Of a stretch of 36,133 bases of DNA, positions 23,494 to 31,408 are shown piece after piece. Origin of the DNA: Rickettsiales bacterium (lineage in GTDB: Bacteria > Pseudomonadota > Alphaproteobacteria > Rickettsiales > SXRF01); contig SXRF01000015.1 in NCBI GenBank assembly GCA_005792635.1, positions 1 to 36,133 on the forward strand. Direction: 5' to 3'. Each line of letters begins with the position of its first letter. Position 1 is the stretch's first letter. Below the pieces are notes generated by a model, which made no database searches, was not told the DNA's origin, and saw only the letters and a list, made by a program, of their open reading frames with translations. The position numbers were made by a program, and so were the translations under genes.

Positions 23494-24072
23494 TTATTTA
23501 TTTCCTTCTGAAACAGAAATAGTGCCTTCGCGATTTATGTTAAATACAACATTATTAGCAGGAAGTCCGAGGCTAATATAGCCTATAAGCTCACCTGAAG
23601 ATGGACGAAATTTATTATCTTCTAACTTATATTTAACGCTACCCTCTCCTTGAAAATTAAATTGTTTTTGTATTTTTGTATTTGGATTTATATTTTTCAC
23701 CTCATAATTATTTCCTAGAGGATCAATAAAAACAACATTTTCTAAAATGTTATTAGATTCGTTAGAAACAGTTACATAATTTATAGTTTCAACCTTTATT
23801 GCATAAGAAGTAATAGAAAAGGTTACTGGAAAATTAGCAAGCAATACAAAAACAACAAAATATGTTTTTATATTTACAGATTTCTGTTTTTTTATCCCAA
23901 AAAGCAAAAATAAAAGTCCAAACAGAAAACATATCCAACCAATAATTAGTAACAATAATCCAGCAAATTCTAACCATTCAAATCCTGTGATTAACCACAA
24001 AACGAATACAGCAACACCACTGAATAAAGGAAACAATCCACAGTAAAAAGCTATACGATGCTGCAAGTTCAT
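23494..24072 (-). CDS. Unrecognised 192-aa membrane protein of the R-M cassette
   Basis: An AT-rich gene coding for an unknown membrane protein. The first part holds two or three hydrophobic helices (about residues 8-26, 32-57 and 67-85). The remainder looks like a beta-rich extracytoplasmic domain (VTVSNESNNILENVVFIDPLGNNYEV). The frame is open further up into the nuclease gene, but the ATG at 24072 has an AGG site and begins a normal membrane-protein N-terminus. It lies 13 bp after the nuclease stop. Its base composition is like the nuclease and unlike secF, suggesting joint acquisition. No function can be assigned. Confidence 0.7.
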   Translation of the reverse strand: MNLQHRIAFYCGLFPLFSGVAVFVLWLITGFEWLEFAGLLLLIIGWICFLFGLLFLLFGIKKQKSVNIKTYFVVFVLLANFPVTFSITSYAIKVETINYVTVSNESNNILENVVFIDPLGNNYEVKNINPNTKIQKQFNFQGEGSVKYKLEDNKFRPSSGELIGYISLGLPANNVVFNINREGTISVSEGNK

Positions 24073-24085
24073 TTTTTGTACCTGA

Positions 24086-24625
24086 TTATTTCTTGCCAGT
24101 TGGAAGCCCAAGCCAAGCAAGGGGAAGTTCATTAAATTTATAGTGACAATTTACGCTGTGAATATATTCCAAAACGCCTTTATACCCATCTGCCTTAAAC
24201 CAATCATTGAGTACATAAACATATTCAACTTTTAACCCAAGACTTGAAACCAGTTTTAGATATTGCTTGCGCTTAAAATCACAGGTTTGCAATTTTTCAT
24301 CAACAGAACCAGCAACTTGCTGATATTTTACTTCAATAATAAACAGCGTTTCGCGCACAATAACCAACAAGGCATCATCTGGTAATAATTTTTTGGAAAT
24401 ATGTTCTTTCCAATTAACTCCTTGCTCTTCCAGATATTTATAAAAAGCATTCTTGCGAAAAAGCCTAGCCACAACAGCATCATAAAAGCAAACATCTAAC
24501 CCAGCACGACCAGATTTTTTTATGGTGTAGCCATCTATACCAAGAAGCAGTGCTTGAAAATCAACTTTCTTTTCAAAATGCAATCCTGTCATGGTTTTTC
24601 CACCGCCAACCCCACCCTCTTTCAT
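24086..24625 (-). CDS. Putative type II restriction endonuclease (PD-(D/E)xK)
   Basis: A 179-aa AT-rich protein partnered with the methyltransferase gene. A PD-(D/E)xK core is visible: PDD at residues 82-84, then a hydrophobic strand (ALLVIVRETLFII), then E98-V-K100 followed by YQQ. This fits a metal-dependent nuclease that would cut the site protected by the methylase. I do not recognise the specificity. The ATG at 24625 overlaps the methylase stop as ATGA and has a GGAG site; an inner ATG (MTGLHFEKK, residue 12) with its own GGTGGA is an alternative start. A non-restriction role for this nuclease cannot be excluded from sequence alone. Confidence 0.72.
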   Translation of the reverse strand: MKEGGVGGGKTMTGLHFEKKVDFQALLLGIDGYTIKKSGRAGLDVCFYDAVVARLFRKNAFYKYLEEQGVNWKEHISKKLLPDDALLVIVRETLFIIEVKYQQVAGSVDEKLQTCDFKRKQYLKLVSSLGLKVEYVYVLNDWFKADGYKGVLEYIHSVNCHYKFNELPLAWLGLPTGKK

Positions 24626-25545
24626 GCGTACTCCAATCTATCCTGTAAAACAGGTGCTACAGCTGCGTTTTTTAGACGCTTTATTGAAAGCTCAATAAAC
24701 TCATTTTCTAACTCTATTCCACAAAACCGACGCCCTAAACCAACGGCAGCTACGCCCGTAGTAGAGCTTCCTGCAAAGGGGTCTAAAACAAAATCGCCCT
24801 TATTGGTGGAAGATAGAATGCAGCGTTCAACCAATGAAAGTGGCTTTTGCGTTGGGTGTTTGCCGTGCGTTTTTTCGGCATTTGGCGGCGAAGTAAATCG
24901 CCACACTGACTTCATCTGCTTGCCATCATTAATTGCCCGCATATCCGCATAATTAAAAACATGTTTTGATTTAGGGCTTTTTGCCGCCCATAACACTGTT
25001 TCCGTTGAGTGGGTAAAATAGCGACAAGCAAGATTCGGCGGCGGATTTGGCTTTTCCCAAATAATATCATTAAGCAGCTTATAATCCAACTGCTGCAACG
25101 CGTAACCAATAGAATAGATCACATGCATAGTGCCAGAAATCCAGATCGTACCATTTGGCTTTAAGAGCTTTTGGCAGCGTTTCAACCACTCAAGATTAAA
25201 GGCGTGATTTGCTTCTGCACCTTCCGATTTATCCCATTTCCCCTTGTTCACAGAAACCATTTTCCCCGCTTGGCAAGAAATCCCGCCATTAGAAAGAAAA
25301 TATGGTGGATCGGCGAAAATCATATCAAAACACCCTTCTGGATGTTTTTTAATCATAGCGTCCATCATTTCCAAACAATTTGCTTGAAATAAATAGGCTT
25401 CAGCTTCTGAATTATAATAAACTAATTTGCTGGTCTGCGCTGATTTTTCATGCTGATATTCAGCAGCCGCAGTTTCACCAAACCCCGCAAAATCAGGATT
25501 GAAATTTTTAGCAAATTGTAAGAACGGTTCTTGAAGCTTTGCCAC
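24622..25545 (-). CDS. Beta-class DNA adenine methyltransferase (DpnA-like)
   Basis: A 307-aa site-specific DNA methylase. Motif IV, DPPYFLSNGG (79-88), precedes the AdoMet motif I, DPFAGSSTTG (255-264), which is the beta-class order. The run of FLSNGGISCQAGKMVSVNKG, CRYFTHSTETVLWA and GKHPTQKPLSL resembles the DpnA (second DpnII) methylase as I remember it. DPPY favours N6-adenine; the target sequence is unknown. The frame is open to 25644 inside nfu, but the GTG at 25545 has a GGAGG site 7 nt upstream and shares a base with the nfu stop (TAGTG), which I take as the start. It heads the cassette methylase-nuclease-membrane protein. Confidence 0.9.
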   Translation of the reverse strand: MAKLQEPFLQFAKNFNPDFAGFGETAAAEYQHEKSAQTSKLVYYNSEAEAYLFQANCLEMMDAMIKKHPEGCFDMIFADPPYFLSNGGISCQAGKMVSVNKGKWDKSEGAEANHAFNLEWLKRCQKLLKPNGTIWISGTMHVIYSIGYALQQLDYKLLNDIIWEKPNPPPNLACRYFTHSTETVLWAAKSPKSKHVFNYADMRAINDGKQMKSVWRFTSPPNAEKTHGKHPTQKPLSLVERCILSSTNKGDFVLDPFAGSSTTGVAAVGLGRRFCGIELENEFIELSIKRLKNAAVAPVLQDRLEYA

Positions 25546-26090
25546 TAAACCGCCTCCACCGCTACGACTTCGGGAATATAGTGTTTTAGCATATTTTCGA
25601 TGCCGTTTTTGAGGGTGATGGTGCTGCTTGGGCAGCCCGAGCATGAGCCATGGAGTTCGAGTTGCACAATACCATCCTCAAAGCCGTGAAAAATAATATC
25701 GCCGCCATCCTGCGCCACGGCTGGGCGCACGCGAGTATCAATTAATTCTCGAATTTGTTTTATTAAATCACTCTCATTTTCGTCAACTTCCACCGCTTTT
25801 TTTGCCGAACCCATCACAGGTTTTTTTGCTACAAAAAAATCCATTATGCTGGTAAGTAGCGGAGCTTTTAAGTCGTTCCACTCGCTATCTTCACTTTTGG
25901 TCACAGTCACAAAATCACTGCCAAGAAATATTGCAGTAACGCCGTCAATCGCAAAAAGCTCCAGCGCGAGCGGCGAAATCCCCGCATCCTCCACATTGGT
26001 AAAAAATGCCGTACCAGTTTCCAGCACTGGCTGTCCCACCAAAAACTTTAGCGTTAGCGGATTAGGAGTGCTTTCGGTTTGTATAAACAT
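25545..26090 (-). CDS. NfuA/NifU-type iron-sulfur cluster carrier
   Basis: A 181-aa Fe-S scaffold/carrier related to mitochondrial Nfu1. The N-terminal Nfu domain opens MFIQTESTPNPLTLKFLVG. The C-terminal NifU domain has PAVAQDGGDIIF and the cluster-binding CSGCPSS with Cys150 and Cys153. The gene has an AGAGG site before the ATG at 26090. The 3' end carries the ribosome-binding site of the methyltransferase gene, so the restriction-modification cassette is translationally hitched to a housekeeping gene. tRNA-Lys lies just upstream on the same strand. Confidence 0.94.
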   Translation of the reverse strand: MFIQTESTPNPLTLKFLVGQPVLETGTAFFTNVEDAGISPLALELFAIDGVTAIFLGSDFVTVTKSEDSEWNDLKAPLLTSIMDFFVAKKPVMGSAKKAVEVDENESDLIKQIRELIDTRVRPAVAQDGGDIIFHGFEDGIVQLELHGSCSGCPSSTITLKNGIENMLKHYIPEVVAVEAV

Positions 26091-26121
26091 TTTTTCCTCT
26101 ATTCAGTCATGTTTAGAAATA

Positions 26122-26197
26122 TGGTGGGTACAGCAGGGATCGAACCTGCGACAAGCTGATTAAGAGTCAGCTGCTCTACCAACTGAGCTATGTACCC
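26122..26197 (-). tRNA. tRNA-Lys (anticodon CTT)
   Basis: A 76-nt cloverleaf: GGGTACA acceptor arm closing with TGTACCC, discriminator A, encoded CCA (26122-26124), a D arm with AGCTCAGTTGGTAGAGC, the anticodon loop CTCTTAA (anticodon CTT) and a T arm with GGTTCGATCC. Confidence 0.97.
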
Positions 26198-26314
26198 TGA
26201 AGTATGCGCTGAAGCATTATTACATAACTCATTGCATTGCAAGCATCGCTTTGTTGGTATATGATGCGGCGATTATGTAGCTTTATCTAATTTGATTTTC
26301 CTAAAAGGAATTTT

Positions 26315-27334
26315 ATGCGTTTTTCGTTTATATTTCCAAGCCTTGCCTTGTTTTCTTGCTTGGCTTTCGCGCCACCCACCCTTGCCCGCGAGCAAATTCG
26401 AGCTGTTGGCTCGTCCACCGTTTATCCCTTTGTCACCGTGGCGGCCGAACAATTCGGACAAGGCGGAAAATTCAGAACGCCGATTGTGGAATCCACGGGG
26501 ACGGGCGGCGGTTTCAAGCTATTTTGCGAAGGTGTGGGCGAGAATACGCCAGACTTTGCCAATGCTTCACGCCAGATAACCGACAGCGAGCGCGATTTAT
26601 GCAAACGCAATAGAGTCACCGATATTGCTGAAATTGCCATCGGTTATGACGGCATTGTTCTAGCGGCAAAAAAAGGCACGCCGATACTAAATATTAGCAA
26701 AAAAACTTTATTCCTCGCCCTTGCCCGTGAAGTGCCAGATGCGGGCGGCAAGCTTGTCAAAAATTTCTATCAAACATGGAACGAGATAGATTCTTCCCTG
26801 CCCAAAAACCCGATTGAAGTCTACGGGCCGCCACCCACTTCGGGAACGCGGGATGCCTTCGTGGAGCTAGCGATGGAAAAGGGCTGCGAACAAATCAAGG
26901 AATTTGAAAAAGCTTATGCGGACGAAAAAACCCGCAAAAAAATGTGTCATCTTCTGCGCGAGGACGGAAAATTCGTGGAAGCTGGTGAGGATGACAACAT
27001 CATCGTGCAAAAACTATTTTCTAATGAAAAAGCACTTGGAATTTTAGGTTACAGCTTTGTGGAGGAAAATTCGGGAAAGGTGCAGCCAAGCAGGATAGAC
27101 GGCGTGCTGCCCAGCTTTGACAGCATTGAATCAGGGAAATACAGCGTGTCGCGCAGCTTATTCGTTTATGCGAAAAAACAGCATATCGGCATGGTTGCTG
27201 GCGTTGCCGAATTCTTAAAAGAGCTAACCAGCGAAAATGCTATCGGTGAGGACGGCTATATAACCGAGCGCGGATTGCTGCCGCTGGGTGATGCAGATCG
27301 CAAAAAAATGCGTGAAATAATTCGCAGCATGTGA
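26315..27334 (+). CDS. PstS-like periplasmic phosphate-binding protein
   Basis: A 339-aa substrate-binding protein of the PstS type. A signal peptide (MRFSFIFPSLALFSCLAFAPPTLA) is followed by the phosphate-loop motifs AVGSSTVYPF, VESTGTGGGFKLFCEG and PPTSGTRDAFVELA. An AAGGA site precedes the ATG at 26315. No pstCAB or phoU genes follow; the next gene is a lipoprotein. It may therefore work with a transporter encoded elsewhere, or act as a stand-alone phosphate-binding protein. No Pho-box-like repeat is visible in the 117 bp upstream. Confidence 0.88.
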   Translation: MRFSFIFPSLALFSCLAFAPPTLAREQIRAVGSSTVYPFVTVAAEQFGQGGKFRTPIVESTGTGGGFKLFCEGVGENTPDFANASRQITDSERDLCKRNRVTDIAEIAIGYDGIVLAAKKGTPILNISKKTLFLALAREVPDAGGKLVKNFYQTWNEIDSSLPKNPIEVYGPPPTSGTRDAFVELAMEKGCEQIKEFEKAYADEKTRKKMCHLLREDGKFVEAGEDDNIIVQKLFSNEKALGILGYSFVEENSGKVQPSRIDGVLPSFDSIESGKYSVSRSLFVYAKKQHIGMVAGVAEFLKELTSENAIGEDGYITERGLLPLGDADRKKMREIIRSM

Positions 27335-27374
27335 TAGTGATACTCTCTGCAAAAATAAAAATATGGAGAAAAAT

Positions 27375-27971
27375 ATGCTTAAATTAATAGCTCGTGGTTT
27401 TATTGTTAGCTGCGCATTGTTGCTAGCTTCTTGCGACGCACCACCACCGCCAAAAGTGAATGAATTAAGCTTCACCAAGCTGCCAATTATAAAGGTTAAT
27501 GTGGCGAATATTGAGGTGGTGGATGCTTATAAATCACCATATAAAGCTCCGAATATTGAGCATCTTATGCCCTATACGCCTGCGGATGCTATGCATATCT
27601 GGGTGAAGGATCGCTTGCGGGCGACGGGTTCGGATAAGCTGCTGCAAATAACCATTCTCGACGCACCAGTTACCAGCACTGATTTGCCAACCAGCAAGGG
27701 CGTAAAAGGCGTGTTCACCGTTGAGCAGGATAAACGCTTTGACGCGAAACTTGAGGTGGAAATGCGCCTATATGGCGGCGAGGCACTTTCAGAAGCCAAT
27801 ACCTCGGTCAGCGTCATGCGTAGCATCACCATCCCCGAAAATGCTAGCGTTAATGCTCGCCGCGCTGCCTACGAAAAGCTAATAGCGGAAATGATGGATA
27901 TGCTAAACGCCAAGCTGGAAAATAATATGCTGAATTACATGGGCAATGCGGTTAGTTTTTCTGGGAAATAG
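27375..27971 (+). CDS. Unrecognised lipoprotein
   Basis: A 198-aa exported lipoprotein. The signal MLKLIARGFIVSCALLLASC ends in the lipobox LASC, with acylated Cys20 followed by Asp (DAPPPP), which favours retention in the inner membrane by the E. coli rule. The mature part (LPIIKVNVANIEVVDAYKSP, then an alternating alpha/beta pattern ending in a helix) resembles small YajG-like envelope lipoproteins, but I do not name a family. An earlier ATG at 27363 overlaps the ribosome-binding site GGAGAA and is rejected. It lies 40 bp after the PstS-like gene and is probably co-transcribed with it. Confidence 0.8.
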   Translation: MLKLIARGFIVSCALLLASCDAPPPPKVNELSFTKLPIIKVNVANIEVVDAYKSPYKAPNIEHLMPYTPADAMHIWVKDRLRATGSDKLLQITILDAPVTSTDLPTSKGVKGVFTVEQDKRFDAKLEVEMRLYGGEALSEANTSVSVMRSITIPENASVNARRAAYEKLIAEMMDMLNAKLENNMLNYMGNAVSFSGK

Positions 27972-27990
27972 ACTTCTTTTAGAAATCTAG

Positions 27991-28019
27991 TTGCGTTTTA
28001 ATTGATTTAGCATTATACA
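27991..28019 (+). promoter_or_regulatory. ndk promoter
   Basis: TTGCGT (27991-27996), a 17-bp spacer, TATACA (28014-28019). The expected start near 28026 leaves a leader of about 40 nt with an AGGGG site before ndk. Confidence 0.6.
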
Positions 28020-28065
28020 CCGCGCAAGATTTTATGATTTTTCAACTTTTTGCAGGGGTATAACC

Positions 28066-28488
28066 ATGGCTAAACAGCGCACTTTCTCTATTCTTAAACC
28101 AGATGCAACCGAACGCAATCTTACTGGTAAGATCAACGCAGTATTTGAAGAAAACGGTCTTCGCATTGTAGCGCAAAAACGCCTACGGATGTCTCGTTTG
28201 CAAGCCCGCGAGTTTTATGCGGTTCATAAAGATCGTCCGTTTTATGATGAGTTGGTGGAATATATGGTTTCTGCGCCAGTTGTTGTGCAGGTTTTGGAAG
28301 GCGAAAACGCTGTTCTTAAAAACCGCGAAATCATGGGCGCAACTGACCCAGCGAAAGCAGAGGCAGGAACTATCCGCAAACTTTTTGGCGAAGGCATCGA
28401 GCGCAACTCGGTTCATGGCTCTGACAGCCCTGAAAACGCAGCGGCTGAAATTTCTTTCTTCTTCAGCGGCGTTGAAATTGTTGGCTAA
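28066..28488 (+). CDS. ndk: Nucleoside diphosphate kinase
   Basis: Exchanges gamma-phosphates between nucleoside tri- and diphosphates through a phosphohistidine. All family marks are present in 140 aa: [15 protein letters not shown], the [19 protein letters not shown] nucleotide pocket, and the active histidine in [12 protein letters not shown]. An AGGGG site precedes the ATG at 28066. It has its own promoter and converges on uppS with 12 bp between the stops. Confidence 0.98.
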   Translation: MAKQRTFSILKPDATERNLTGKINAVFEENGLRIVAQKRLRMSRLQAREFYAVHKDRPFYDELVEYMVSAPVVVQVLEGENAVLKNREIMGATDPAKAEAGTIRKLFGEGIERNSVHGSDSPENAAAEISFFFSGVEIVG

Positions 28489-28500
28489 ACAATAACATGG

Positions 28501-29208
28501 CTATCCCGTTGTTCCGTATCGTCGTTCCCGCTTGCTGAAATCGTTTAGTGCGGAGGAGAGATCCGCCTTGTCAAAATCTGGCCACAGAGTATCAGAAAAA
28601 TACAGCTCTGTATAGGCAGATTGCCAAAGCAGGAAGTTGGAAAGCCGTTTTTCGCCGCCCGTTCTAATCAGCAAATCCAGTTCGGGCAGCCCTGTTGTGT
28701 CCAAATTTTCTTCAAAGATTTGCTCGCTTATATCACTTGACGAAATTTCTCCGCCCACCGCTTTTTCCACCAATTTTTTGGCGGTGCGCAGTATTTCCTG
28801 CCTGCTGCCATAGCTGAGCGCGATGGTTAAGTTAAAAGCCGTGTTTTTCGCGGTAAGTTTTGCTGAATATTCAAGCTGTTCGCGGATTTCCGCGTCAAGC
28901 ATTGATAAATCACCGATAAAGCGCAGGCGCACACCGCGCTGGTAAAAATTATCCAGCTCCTGATGCAGATAATGCTGCAAAAGCTGCATCAATTCCGATA
29001 TTTCTTCTTGCGGGCGTTTCCAATTTTCCGCGGAAAAAGCATAAATCGTGAGGTAATAAACGCCCGCCGCTTCGCAGCTATCCAAGGTTCGGCGCAGTGC
29101 GTCCGCGCCTTTTTTATGCCCGTGACTTCGTGGCAAACCGCGAGCCTTTGCCCACCTGCCATTGCCATCCATGATAATGGCGATATGTTGCGGTAAGGCT
29201 TTAGCCAC
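28501..29208 (-). CDS. uppS: Undecaprenyl diphosphate synthase
   Basis: Cis-prenyltransferase making the C55 carrier lipid for peptidoglycan and LPS. The 235-aa protein has HIAIIMDGNGRWAKARGLPRSHGH with catalytic Asp14, TIYAFSAENWKRP, and the C-terminal DLLIRTGGEKRLSNFLLWQSAYTELYF. The start is GTG at 29208, 5 bp after the frr stop; no ATG fits the conserved N-terminus. The order pyrH-frr-uppS is standard, but cdsA and dxr, which normally follow, are replaced by the convergent ndk. Confidence 0.97.
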   Translation of the reverse strand: MAKALPQHIAIIMDGNGRWAKARGLPRSHGHKKGADALRRTLDSCEAAGVYYLTIYAFSAENWKRPQEEISELMQLLQHYLHQELDNFYQRGVRLRFIGDLSMLDAEIREQLEYSAKLTAKNTAFNLTIALSYGSRQEILRTAKKLVEKAVGGEISSSDISEQIFEENLDTTGLPELDLLIRTGGEKRLSNFLLWQSAYTELYFSDTLWPDFDKADLSSALNDFSKRERRYGTTG

Positions 29209-29213
29209 AATAG

Positions 29214-29768
29214 CTAGTTCCCAAGAATTTCTTTTTCCTTCACCGCTTGCGCCTCATCAATTTTTTTGATGAATTCATCGGTAAGTTTTTGGATTAGCTC
29301 ACTTTGCTTTGCGTGTTCGTCTTTAGAAATTTCTTTGTCATGTTCTTGTTTTTTAAGGGTGTCCATGCCTTCGCGGCGCACATTACGCACGGCAACCTTG
29401 GCGTTTTCGCCGTATTTCCCAGCGATTTTGGTTAGCTCCACGCGGCGTTCCTGTGAAAGTGGCGGAATTGGTACGCGAACAATCTGCCCGTCCGCTGCGG
29501 CGTTCAAGCCTAAACCCGCGGCATTGATAGCTTTTTCAACCGATTTTACCGTGCCTTTATCCCACACCTGCACAGCCAACAGATGCGGTTCTGGAATGCT
29601 GATATTAGCAACGGTGTTAAGCGCGACCATGCTGCCATACGCCTCCACCTGAATATGCTCCAGCAAGCTAGAATTAGCCCGTCCAGTGCGCAACCCGCCA
29701 AATTCAGTGTGGAGTGATTTCAGTGCGCCTTCCATGCGGCGGCGAAGTTCGTTTAAGTCTGCGGTCAT
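29214..29768 (-). CDS. frr: Ribosome recycling factor
   Basis: Splits the post-termination ribosome with EF-G. The 184-aa length and motifs are normal: MEGALKSLHTEFGGLRTGRANSSLLEHIQVEAYG, the PEPHLLAVQVWDKGTVKSVEKAI hinge region, VRVPIPPLSQERRVEL, and the long C-terminal helix with VRNVRREGMDTLKK. The ATG at 29768 has an AGGAAA site 5-10 nt upstream, directly after the heptamer repeat that fills the pyrH-frr gap. Confidence 0.98.
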   Translation of the reverse strand: MTADLNELRRRMEGALKSLHTEFGGLRTGRANSSLLEHIQVEAYGSMVALNTVANISIPEPHLLAVQVWDKGTVKSVEKAINAAGLGLNAAADGQIVRVPIPPLSQERRVELTKIAGKYGENAKVAVRNVRREGMDTLKKQEHDKEISKDEHAKQSELIQKLTDEFIKKIDEAQAVKEKEILGN

Positions 29769-29776
29769 TGTTTCCT

Positions 29777-29824
29777 CGTAATTCGTAGTCCGTAGTTAGT
29801 AGTCCGTAATTAATACGAACTACG
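29777..29824. repeat. Heptamer repeat between pyrH and frr
   Basis: Seven units of about 7 nt on the plus strand: CGTAATT, CGTAGTC, CGTAGTT, AGTAGTC, CGTAATT, AATACGA, ACTACG. The last two are inverted versions, giving a partial dyad (CGTAGTT with AACTACG). It fills the gap between the pyrH stop (29820-29822, itself in the repeat) and the frr ribosome-binding site. Confidence 0.85.
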
Positions 29825-30590
29825 CATCTGCAATTAAAGTAAATTTCCCCTTGCCGCAGACCGCTTCCGCCAGTCCGCCTGCTTCATGGATAGAGAAAAC
29901 CATAATAGGTATTTGGTTTTCCCGCGCCAGCGAAATCGCCGATTGATCCATAACCTGTAAATCTTTCACCAGCACTTCATGATAGGTAAGCCGATCAAAA
30001 TGCTTGGCTTTTTTGTCTTTGCGCGGATCGGCGGAATAAACGCCGTCCACCTGCGTGCCTTTCATCAGCAAATCGCAACCCATTTCATTAGCGCGAAGGG
30101 CGGCCGCAGTGTCCGTGGTGAAGTACGGATTACCCGTTCCCGCTGCGAAAATCACCACGCGCCCGCGCTGGATATGGCGTTCCGCACGACGGCGGATATA
30201 TGGTTCGCAAACCTGCATCATGTTAATCGCTGAAAGCACGCGGGTATCAACGCCCATGCGCTCAAGAGTATTTTGAATCGCCAGCGCGTTAAGAACAGTC
30301 GCCAGCATCCCCATATAATCGGCACTGGCGCGTTCCATGCCATTTGCTGCCCCCTGAATGCCGCGAAATATATTGCCGCCACCAACGACAAGGCAAACTT
30401 CAACGCCCATTTCCATGGTTTGTTTTATATCGCGGGAAATGCGCTCAATTACCTTTGGGTCTTGCCCATAGCCCATATCGCCCATCAAAGCTTCGCCAGA
30501 AATTTTGAGAAGAACGCGCTTGAACAGCGGCTTTGCCGATGGTTTAGCCGATGTTTTTGCAGGGATTAATTTTTTTGCTGTTTTGGTCAT
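29820..30590 (-). CDS. pyrH: UMP kinase
   Basis: Hexameric amino-acid-kinase-fold enzyme that phosphorylates UMP. The body is canonical: [23 protein letters not shown], the UMP-binding [36 protein letters not shown] and [14 protein letters not shown]. At 256 aa it carries an extra Lys/Ala/Pro-rich N-terminus of about 22 residues ([16 protein letters not shown]) that most homologues lack; no inner start codon suits the usual beginning. rpsB and tsf, normally upstream, are absent; tRNA-Arg is the upstream neighbour. The stop lies in a heptamer repeat. Confidence 0.97.
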   Translation of the reverse strand: MTKTAKKLIPAKTSAKPSAKPLFKRVLLKISGEALMGDMGYGQDPKVIERISRDIKQTMEMGVEVCLVVGGGNIFRGIQGAANGMERASADYMGMLATVLNALAIQNTLERMGVDTRVLSAINMMQVCEPYIRRRAERHIQRGRVVIFAAGTGNPYFTTDTAAALRANEMGCDLLMKGTQVDGVYSADPRKDKKAKHFDRLTYHEVLVKDLQVMDQSAISLARENQIPIMVFSIHEAGGLAEAVCGKGKFTLIADA

Positions 30591-30666
30591 AACTCGGAGT
30601 AATAATACGCTTTCGCAATTGTTGCAACGAACTTCTATCAGAAATTTATCATATATTATGAAGATA

Positions 30667-30743
30667 TGGTGGACCCAGAGCGATTCGAACGCCCGACCTT
30701 TTGATTCGTAGTCAAATGCTCTATCCAGCTGAGCTATGGGTCC
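30667..30743 (-). tRNA. tRNA-Arg (anticodon ACG)
   Basis: A 77-nt cloverleaf: GGACCCA acceptor closing with TGGGTCC, discriminator A, encoded CCA (30667-30669), a D arm with AGCTCAGCTGGATAGAGC, the anticodon loop CTACGAA (anticodon ACG, read as ICG) and a T arm with CGTTCGAATCG. Confidence 0.97.
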
Positions 30744-30825
30744 ATTGCAGATGCAAGAGGCGGCAATCTAACCAATTTATTATAAAACACAAGAGTTTTT
30801 TATCTGTGGTTTTTTTATCTATAAA

Positions 30826-30854
30826 TTGACTTGTAATCTATGATATTTTACAGT
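30826..30854 (+). promoter_or_regulatory. Promoter of the 144-aa secreted protein gene
   Basis: TTGACT (30826-30831), a 17-bp spacer, TACAGT (30849-30854), 35 bp before the ATG at 30889. The -35 is strong and the -10 moderate. Confidence 0.5.
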
Positions 30855-30888
30855 CTTTGCGACATAACTTAAATATTGGGGAAATAGA

Positions 30889-31323
30889 ATGGGCAAGCAT
30901 AGCTTGAAAAACACTGGTAAAACCACCGTATTAGCCGCTGCTGCCTTGCTTTGCGCGGCGGCGTTAATTACGCCAATGAGCAGTAAAGCGCAGGAAAATA
31001 GCCAGTTTTCCGCTATAGAATCGGCAAAGCCAGTGCTGGTTATTCGCTTTAATCAAAAGAATGTTTATTTTGAAAATGCGCTAAAAACTGTGGTTGATTC
31101 TGTCGCCAGAGGGAAAATAGACGCTAGCTACGCTGTTGAATCGGTTACCCCGATGAATGAAACTCAAGACGGGCGGGCGGACAGTGTTCATGCCGCCAAC
31201 CTGCTGGCAGTGGTTTCAAAGCTCAATAAACTAGGCGTTGACGCCAATAAAATTGGCGTTAAGGAAAGCAAATCTGACGCCGTAACCAGCCAAGAAATCA
31301 GCATATTTGTGCAGAAAAACTAG
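30889..31323 (+). CDS. Unrecognised 144-aa exported protein
   Basis: A small protein with a long basic N-region and a hydrophobic core (TTVLAAAALLCAAALITPMSSKAQ), probably cleaved after AQ or nearby and released to the periplasm. The mature part is a compact alpha/beta unit: KPVLVIRFNQKNVYFENALKTVVDSV, then NLLAVVSKLNKLGVDANKIGVKES and a final strand EISIFVQ. The pattern of a helix, the GVDANKIGV turn and a closing strand recalls OmpA-like or SPOR-like periplasmic folds, but no signature is convincing. It has a GGGGAA ribosome-binding site and its own promoter. Confidence 0.75.
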   Translation: MGKHSLKNTGKTTVLAAAALLCAAALITPMSSKAQENSQFSAIESAKPVLVIRFNQKNVYFENALKTVVDSVARGKIDASYAVESVTPMNETQDGRADSVHAANLLAVVSKLNKLGVDANKIGVKESKSDAVTSQEISIFVQKN

Positions 31324-31373
31324 CAAATTCCATGACCTGATTAATGGAATAAACATCTTAAGGTTACTAATAG

Positions 31374-31407
31374 TTGACTTTTGATGATGCGAATGATAAT
31401 CATTCGC
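31374..31407 (+). promoter_or_regulatory. Fur-like perfect palindrome over a leaderless promoter
   Basis: GCGAATGATAATCATTCGC (31389-31407) is a perfect 19-bp palindrome containing the Fur-box core AATGATAATCATT. It ends one base before the ATG at 31409. TTGACT lies at 31374-31379 and GATAAT, a -10 candidate inside the palindrome, at 31395-31400; the spacing is 15 bp, shorter than ideal. The predicted start falls on or next to the ATG, so the message would be leaderless and repressor binding would block the -10. Confidence 0.65.
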
Positions 31408-31408
31408 A

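Noticed and set aside
31330-31355. Terminator after the 144-aa protein gene (ATTCCAT / ATGGAAT)
   Set aside because: A weak AT-rich dyad with no following T-run.
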